Shown here piece by piece: positions 58,631-64,000 of a stretch of 64,000 nt of DNA. Origin of the DNA: Eublepharis macularius (Eukaryota > Chordata > Lepidosauria > Squamata > Eublepharidae); NCBI RefSeq assembly GCF_028583425.1, contig NC_072791.1, positions 44,213,368 through 44,277,367 on the forward strand. The letters are read 5' to 3'. The translations under genes were made by a program, and so were the position numbers. The number at the start of each line of letters is the position of its first letter. Within the stretch, counting starts at the first letter, position 1. The notes under the pieces were generated by a model, which had not been told where the DNA came from, made no database searches, and saw nothing but the letters and a program-made list of their open reading frames with translations.

Positions 58631-59986
58631 CTATTGTCGGGTGTGGAGTGTTTTGTTGGCCTGGTGTTTTTCAGAACTGGAGCCCATGCTCTGTTCATTC
58701 TTAAAGGTTTCTTCTTTCCTGTTGAAGTTTTGCTTATGCTTGTGAATTTCAATGGCTTCCCTGTGCAGTCTGACAAAGTAGTTGGAAGTGTTGTCCAGTA
58801 TTTTGGTGTCCTGGAATAAGATACTGTGCCCTGTTTGAGTTAGGCTATGTTCAGCCACTGCTGATTTTTCAGGCTGTCCAAGTCTGCAGTGTCTTTCATG
58901 TTCTTTTATTCTTGTCTGGATGCTACGCTTTGTGGTCCCGATGTAAACTTGTCCACAGCTGCAGGGTATACGGTATACTCCTGCAGAGGTGAGGGGGTCT
59001 CTGCTGTCTTTTGCTGATCGTAGCATCTGTTGTATTTTTCGGGTGGGTCTGAATACTGCTTGAAGGTTATGCTTTTCCATAAGCTTTCCCATCTGATCAG
59101 TAATTCCTTTGATATATGGCAAAAACACTTTTCCTGTAGGTGACTGTTTTTCCTTGGTTGTTTGATTCATCCTGGGTTTGATTGCTCTTCGGATTTCATT
59201 TCTGGAGTAGCCATTTGCCTGAAGTGCGTGGTTTAGATGATTAATTTCCTCATTGAGAAAGCGCGGCTCACATATCCGTCTTGCACGATCCACTAATGTT
59301 TTCATTATGCCTCTTTTCTGTCGGGGGTGGTGATTGGAGTTTTTGTGTAAGTACCGATCAGTGTGAGTTGGTTTCCTGTAGACCTTGTGACCTAACTGAA
59401 AGTTTGCTTTGCGGATGACCAAGGTATCCAGGAATGAGAGTTTTCCCTCACTTTCTTTCTCCATTGTGAATTGTATGTTCAGGTGGATGTTGTTGAGATG
59501 ATTCAAAAACTCCCTCAATTCTTCCTCCCCATGGCTCCAAATGATGAATGTATCATCCACAAACCGGAACCATACACTGGGTTTGTGGGGTGCTGATTCT
59601 AGAGCTGTTTTTTCAAAATGTTCCATGTAGAAGTTTGCTATAACTGGGCTGAGTGGGCTCCCCATGGCCACCCCATCCATCTGTTCATAGAATTCGTTGT
59701 CCCATTGGAAGTAACTGGTTGTCAGACAATGATGGAATAAGGCTGTTACATCCTCTGGGAAAATCTGATTAATCAGTGCAATAGTGTCTTTTACTGGAAC
59801 CTTGGTAAACAGGGATACAACATCAAAACTGACAAGTATGTCTTGTGGATTGAGTTTCAGAGAACTGATTTTGTTGATGAAATCTGCTGAATCTTTGATG
59901 TAAGACGAGGTTTTCCCGATGTGGTCCTGCAGGAGATCTGCCAGATGTCTAGTTAATTCATATGTCGGTGAACCAATGGCACTCAC
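58631..59986 (-). CDS. Penelope-like reverse transcriptase with GIY-YIG endonuclease (minus copy, main part)
   Basis: A 451-residue frame. The RT part has DILVSFDVVSLFTKVPV, DGVAMGSPLSPVIANFYME and the active-site VWFRFVDDTFIIW. Conserved Penelope segments follow (GKLSFLDTLVIRK, HKVYRKPTHTDRYLH). The C-terminal third has the GIY-YIG nuclease: GVYRIPCSCGQVYIGTTKRS then QTRIKEHERH. This RT plus GIY-YIG order defines canonical Penelope-like elements. The more N-terminal part is a separate frame at 59983-60474, so the copy is not intact, and its last ~30 residues differ from those of the plus copy. Confidence 0.88.
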   Translation of the reverse strand: MSAIGSPTYELTRHLADLLQDHIGKTSSYIKDSADFINKISSLKLNPQDILVSFDVVSLFTKVPVKDTIALINQIFPEDVTALFHHCLTTSYFQWDNEFYEQMDGVAMGSPLSPVIANFYMEHFEKTALESAPHKPSVWFRFVDDTFIIWSHGEEELREFLNHLNNIHLNIQFTMEKESEGKLSFLDTLVIRKANFQLGHKVYRKPTHTDRYLHKNSNHHPRQKRGIMKTLVDRARRICEPRFLNEEINHLNHALQANGYSRNEIRRAIKPRMNQTTKEKQSPTGKVFLPYIKGITDQMGKLMEKHNLQAVFRPTRKIQQMLRSAKDSRDPLTSAGVYRIPCSCGQVYIGTTKRSIQTRIKEHERHCRLGQPEKSAVAEHSLTQTGHSILFQDTKILDNTSNYFVRLHREAIEIHKHKQNFNRKEETFKNEQSMGSSSEKHQANKTLHTRQ

Positions 59987-60474
59987 AAGGGTCGGAGTGG
60001 GACTGAATCTTTATGTATTTTGGGGAGTCCATATAGTCTAGGTGGCTGTGCTTCAGTCTTGCATAGTTTTCTGTGCGTGTCGGGATGTAGTGAGGAATTC
60101 TTGATCAGCGCATTTGTTAGCCTGGTGATTTTGCAAGTGGGATCTCGTTTTAGTTTTTTGTAGGTGGAGGGGTCCAGGAGTTCCTTAATCTTCTTTTTGT
60201 ATTCCTCCGTTTTCATGATCACTGTAGCATTGCCTTTATCAGCTGGTAGAATGATGATGTCTGGATCTGCATTGAGGGTCTTGATGGCATTTCTCTCCTT
60301 GCGTGTTATATTGCTGGTGGGAAGCTTTGCCTTTCGTAGAATCCTGGCTGTCTCTCCTCTTATTTCCTCAGCTTCCTCTTCAGGTAGATGACGGATGGCA
60401 GCTTCTACATTTGCAATGATGTCTTCCACAGGAATTCTGGTGGGGGTGACTGCAAAGTTTCCTCCCTTTGCCAA
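59983..60474 (-). CDS. Penelope-like element, N-terminal RT part (minus copy)
   Basis: A 163-residue frame with LPADKGNATVIMKTEEYKKK and PPRLYGLPKIHKDSVPLRPL, the conserved start of the Penelope RT domain. It lies just upstream of the main frame and belongs to the same copy. Confidence 0.82.
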   Translation of the reverse strand: MAKGGNFAVTPTRIPVEDIIANVEAAIRHLPEEEAEEIRGETARILRKAKLPTSNITRKERNAIKTLNADPDIIILPADKGNATVIMKTEEYKKKIKELLDPSTYKKLKRDPTCKITRLTNALIKNSSLHPDTHRKLCKTEAQPPRLYGLPKIHKDSVPLRPL

Positions 60475-60735
60475 GATGGAGGTTTCTTCATCAACATCAA
60501 AACTGACAAGTATGTCTTGTGGATTGAGTTTCAGAGAACTGATTTTGTTGATGAAATCTGCTGAATCTTTGATGTAAGACGAGGTTTTCCCGATGTTGTA
60601 TCCCTGTTTACCAAGGTTCCAGTAAAAGACACTATTGCACTGATTAATCAGATTTTCCCAGAGGATGTAACAGCCTTATTCCATCATTGTCTGACAACCA
60701 GTTACTTCCAATGGGACAACGAATTCTATGAACAG

Positions 60736-61926
60736 ATGGATGGGGTGGCCATGGGGAGCCCACTCAGCCCAGTTATAGCAAACTTCTACATGGAACATTT
60801 TGAAAAAACAGCTCTAGAATCAGCACCCCACAAACCCAGTGTATGGTTCCGGTTTGTGGATGATACATTCATCATTTGGAGCCATGGGGAGGAAGAATTG
60901 AGGGAGTTTTTGAATCATCTCAACAACATCCACCTGAACATACAATTCACAATGGAGAAAGAAAGTGAGGGAAAACTCTCATTCCTGGATACCTTGGTCA
61001 TCCGCAAAGCAAACTTTCAGTTAGGTCACAAGGTCTACAGGAAACCAACTCACACTGATCGGTACTTACACAAAAACTCCAATCACCACCCCCGACAGAA
61101 AAGAGGCATAATGAAAACATTAGTGGATCGTGCAAGACGGATATGTGAGCCGCGCTTTCTCAATGAGGAAATTAATCATCTAAACCACGCACTTCAGGCA
61201 AATGGCTACTCCAGAAATGAAATCCGAAGAGCAATCAAACCCAGGATGAATCAAACAACCAAGGAAAAACAGTCACCTACAGGAAAAGTGTTTTTGCCAT
61301 ATATCAAAGGAATTACTGATCAGATGGGAAAGCTTATGGAAAAGCATAACCTTCAAGCAGTATTCAGACCCACCCGAAAAATACAACAGATGCTACGATC
61401 AGCAAAAGACAGCAGAGACCCCCTCACCTCTGCAGGAGTATACCGTATACCCTGCAGCTGTGGACAAGTTTACATCGGGACCACAAAGCGTAGCATCCAG
61501 ACAAGAATAAAAGAACATGAAAGACACTGCGGAATTGGACAGCCTGAAAAATCAGCAGTGGCTGAACATAGCCTAACTCAAACAGGGCACAGTATCTTAT
61601 TCCAGGACACCAAAATACTGGACAACACTTCCAACTACTTTGTCAGACTGCACAGGGAAGCCATTGAAATTCACAAGCATAAGCAAAACTTCAACAGGAA
61701 AGAAGAAACCTTAAGAATGAACAGAGCATGGGCTCCAGTTCTGAAAAACACCAGGCCAACAAAACACTCCACACCCGACAATAGCCCTGCAGAGAAGATT
61801 AGCACATCAAGCACCAATCCATATGCAAAAGAACCTCCTCAGGTTACAGTGAAGCCTCCCGCCATTAGCATTCCACACCCTGGGAAACTCTTACAGAATG
61901 ACTCAGCTCAACCCCACCCCTCCTGA
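60736..61926 (+). CDS. Penelope-like reverse transcriptase/GIY-YIG, 5'-truncated plus copy
   Basis: A 396-residue frame from the first Met; the open frame itself reaches back to the junction near 60595. It contains FVDDTFIIW and the complete GIY-YIG block, with a C-terminal extension ending SAQPHPS. It lacks the N-terminal RT motifs and so cannot act alone. It differs from the minus copy at very few residues (for example HCGIGQPEK against HCRLGQPEK). Confidence 0.87.
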   Translation: MDGVAMGSPLSPVIANFYMEHFEKTALESAPHKPSVWFRFVDDTFIIWSHGEEELREFLNHLNNIHLNIQFTMEKESEGKLSFLDTLVIRKANFQLGHKVYRKPTHTDRYLHKNSNHHPRQKRGIMKTLVDRARRICEPRFLNEEINHLNHALQANGYSRNEIRRAIKPRMNQTTKEKQSPTGKVFLPYIKGITDQMGKLMEKHNLQAVFRPTRKIQQMLRSAKDSRDPLTSAGVYRIPCSCGQVYIGTTKRSIQTRIKEHERHCGIGQPEKSAVAEHSLTQTGHSILFQDTKILDNTSNYFVRLHREAIEIHKHKQNFNRKEETLRMNRAWAPVLKNTRPTKHSTPDNSPAEKISTSSTNPYAKEPPQVTVKPPAISIPHPGKLLQNDSAQPHPS

Positions 61927-61998
61927 GTAGATACAAATGACCTGCCAACATCTTTTCCACACTGTGACACTGAGAGATCTCTGTCTTTTGGTGCTACA

Positions 61999-62039
61999 CC
62001 TCTGAAGATGCCAGCCACAGCTGCTGGCGAAACGTCAGG
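61999..62039 (+). ncRNA. Hammerhead ribozyme, right Penelope terminus
   Basis: CCT (61999-62001), CTGAAGA (62002-62008), stem II GCCAGC...GCTGGC, GAAA (62029-62032), CGTC (62033-62036), AGG (62037-62039). The core bases, a 6-bp stem II and the CCT/AGG helix I all fit a type I hammerhead with the minimal helix III (ACGT) known in Penelope-like elements. Predicted cleavage follows C62036. Confidence 0.82.
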
Positions 62040-62136
62040 AACTACAATGCCAAGACCACGGCAATACAGCCCGGAAAACCCCCAACAACCATCGTTCTCC
62101 GGCCGTGAAAGCCTTCGACAATACAATGTTATTATC

Positions 62137-62829
62137 CTCTTGTTACATCAACAATGGCTTTATTGTAACTGTGGTTTTAGCATTGGGGTCCAAAGCAATG
62201 CAAACAATACACCATTTTTCCTGCCTGTTTGGGCAGATTCCAACAGAGCAGTCGAGAAATGATCCCTGTGATATATCTGTTGTTGAGAAAACCATACCAC
62301 AGAGATTAATTATGGTTATTGCAGCCAAAGAAATTGTGTGGGTGTGTGACCGGATAATAACCGCTCTGATAATGACCCCTGCAGCCCCAAGCTTACAGGG
62401 TAACTATGTTGGGTTTAGTTAAGAATGGCTGGACCAGTCAGAAAGCCCTTCCTTTCTTTATTAACAGAGTGCTCCTCCTGAGCTTCAGTGCCACAGCATG
62501 GCCTAAACTAATATTTACCACACTATCTTACAAATTGCACACAAAGAGCCTCTCCTTCAAGTTAAAGAACCAATAGTGGTCTATTTATTTAGAGAAGTAC
62601 ATTCACTTAAGCATAGTGGAGAGAAAAAGTGACTAACTAATCTAGCTAACTAGGATGGCTTCAGATTTGATAACAGGCCATCTGCTTCATTTGTCCCAGG
62701 AGGAGATACCATACTGCTTCTCTTGATGCATGCAGGGAAGAAAGAAGAAGGAAAGGAAGGTCTCTTACATTCTACCAATCAGAGAAAGTGAGTGATAGTA
62801 GAGCAGCCAAGAAGGAAACTGATACTAGC
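62137..62829. other. Intergenic, nothing recognised
   Basis: No coding or repeat signature seen between the Penelope target duplication and the microsatellite. Confidence 0.4.
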
Positions 62830-62944
<115 letters not shown>

Positions 62945-63067
62945 ACTCCATGGTTCTTGCCTTCCTTTTGTTTTGTTTGTAGTCTTGAAGGTCTGAGCCA
63001 GAGACATCGCCAATCCCATTTTTTTAACAAACTAGACCTGCAGCTTCAAAACATATGTAGTCCCCAC

Positions 63068-63767
63068 TAGAGATGGGCATGAACAGCAATACGAACCAAA
63101 AAAAGCCATGAACCGCCCAATCTGCTATTCGCGAGCAAGCTGTTCACGAGGCCCTGTTCCTGGAGAACATGTGTTCGTTCCAAGCCCTTTTTGTGGCGTT
63201 CGTCAGCCATTCGTAAAGCCAGACAGTCTCACATCTTTCAATCAATTCCCCTGGCAACATAGGCATGGACTGTCTGAACTCCTTCTGGCTTTCCTTCTGG
63301 CTTGTAACCCCTCAAAGTAGCTTCCAGCAGACACTGCAGTTTTTTCCACTGTGAAAAGAAAACAACAGGAAAGGGAGGGACCCATGGATCATGGCTTTCC
63401 CAGGGTCCAATCTCTGTGAAACTTGGGGGGTCTACAGAGGGCAGTGAGGACTATTTCCCCTGCAAATTTGGTGGGTATTGGACATTGGGAAGGTCAATTT
63501 GTAACCCCTCAAAATAGCTTCCAGCAGACAGTCCAGTTTTTGCCACTGTGAAGAGAAAATGACATGAAAGGGGGAGACCCATGGACTCTCCTTTCCCTGG
63601 CTCAAGTTCAGCTAAGTCCCAAGGGGGTCATTCTGGCTCCCACGAACCTCCAACTACGAACATGTTCGTGAACATGTCATGTCCGTCAATGTTCGTGAGT
63701 TCCTGTTCGTGGATGGCAATGAACAATGAACATCGTGTTCATTTTCCCCCGTTCGTGCCCATCTCTA
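63068..63767. mobile_element. hAT-type non-autonomous element, TIR TAGAGATGGGCA
   Basis: A 700-bp element with TIRs TAGAGATGGGCATGAAC / TAGAGATGGGCACGAAC and a perfect 8-bp target duplication GTCCCCAC (63060-63067, 63768-63775). Subterminal regions are crowded with GTTCGTGAAC/CGAAC motifs. The centre holds an imperfect ~200-bp duplication (GTAACCCCTCAAA-TAGCTTCCAGCAGACA at about 63304 and 63501). No transposase is encoded. Confidence 0.85.
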
Positions 63768-64000
63768 GTCCCCACCCACGAACTCACACAGCCATTAGAA
63801 CAGGTGCAGCAATATCATGCTGCTTCTTAATACGTCCTTGACAAGAGGAGAACCCGCATGGATGGTGAGGGATGGACAATGAGAATCTTGCCAGATCTGG
63901 TGCTCTTTCTTCTCAATGAAGGGCTAGGGGGGAAGAAAGCCATCAAAGTCTATTAAGGCTTCACCGCCACTCCTGCTCTGGATTGGTCCAATTGGCTGCA

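Larger units (their letters stand above)
58322..62122. mobile_element. Penelope-like element, two head-to-head copies in one insertion
   Basis: The minus-strand copy (58322-60594) has most of the coding region. A plus-strand copy (about 60595-62122) repeats its 3' 1.5 kb in mirror image with only a handful of differences. The centre also holds a direct duplicate of 59819-59921 at 60495-60594. The whole unit is bounded by one 14-bp duplication, ACAATGTTATTATC (58308-58321 and 62123-62136). Each outer end carries a hammerhead ribozyme, as known for Penelope-like elements. Very high arm identity implies a recent insertion. Confidence 0.88.

Noticed and set aside
58322-62122. Reading the two inverted copies as LTRs of a retrovirus-like element
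   Set aside because: RT with GIY-YIG, terminal hammerheads and inverted rather than direct ends identify a Penelope-like element; there is no gag, protease or integrase.

Overview
The window is vertebrate nuclear DNA, most likely from a squamate reptile (a gekkotan is possible but not shown). It carries two ordinary spliced vertebrate genes embedded in repeats: CR1 LINEs with TTATGTTC-type 3' ends, a BovB/RTE LINE, L2-like and L1 LINEs, tRNA-derived SINEs of the Sauria type, Penelope-like elements and hAT-type MITEs. There is no bacterial, phage or CRISPR content and no recognisable LTR retroelement.

Layout. 1-1150: antisense BovB-like RTE fragment running off the left edge. 1852-7054: a full-length antisense CR1 with two open ORFs and three 338-bp tandem units at its 5' end, lying in an intron of ANGEL1. 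7533-14870: the last six coding exons and 3' UTR of ANGEL1 (+ strand), a CCR4-like exonuclease/phosphatase-fold protein. 14870-18655: tail-to-tail spacer with an old, multiply interrupted CR1. 18655-41070: VASH1 (- strand), a tubulin tyrosine carboxypeptidase. All seven coding exons are visible and give a 352-residue protein with the catalytic Cys-His-Ser intact; two introns have U12-type (minor spliceosome) signals. 41640-42470: CpG island at the VASH1 5' end. The convergent ANGEL1-VASH1 order matches human 14q24.3 as I know it.

42.5-64 kb: repeat-rich DNA upstream of VASH1 with no host gene that I can see. It holds a 5'-truncated L1 with its target duplication, an L1-type element that has ORF1 but no ORF2 and is bounded by an 18-bp target duplication, several MITEs with perfect or near-perfect target duplications, a three-layer nested insertion at 55.1-56.0 kb, a head-to-head pair of near-identical Penelope-like copies with a hammerhead ribozyme in each terminus and a single 14-bp target duplication around the pair, a TATC microsatellite, and a 700-bp hAT-like element.

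I do not see a clearly new multi-gene system. The observations most worth following are the ORF1-only L1, the palindromic Penelope insertion, the foldback element in VASH1 intron 2 whose loop duplicates sequence next to VASH1 exon 3, and the non-canonical GT-AT ends inferred for a U12-type VASH1 intron.
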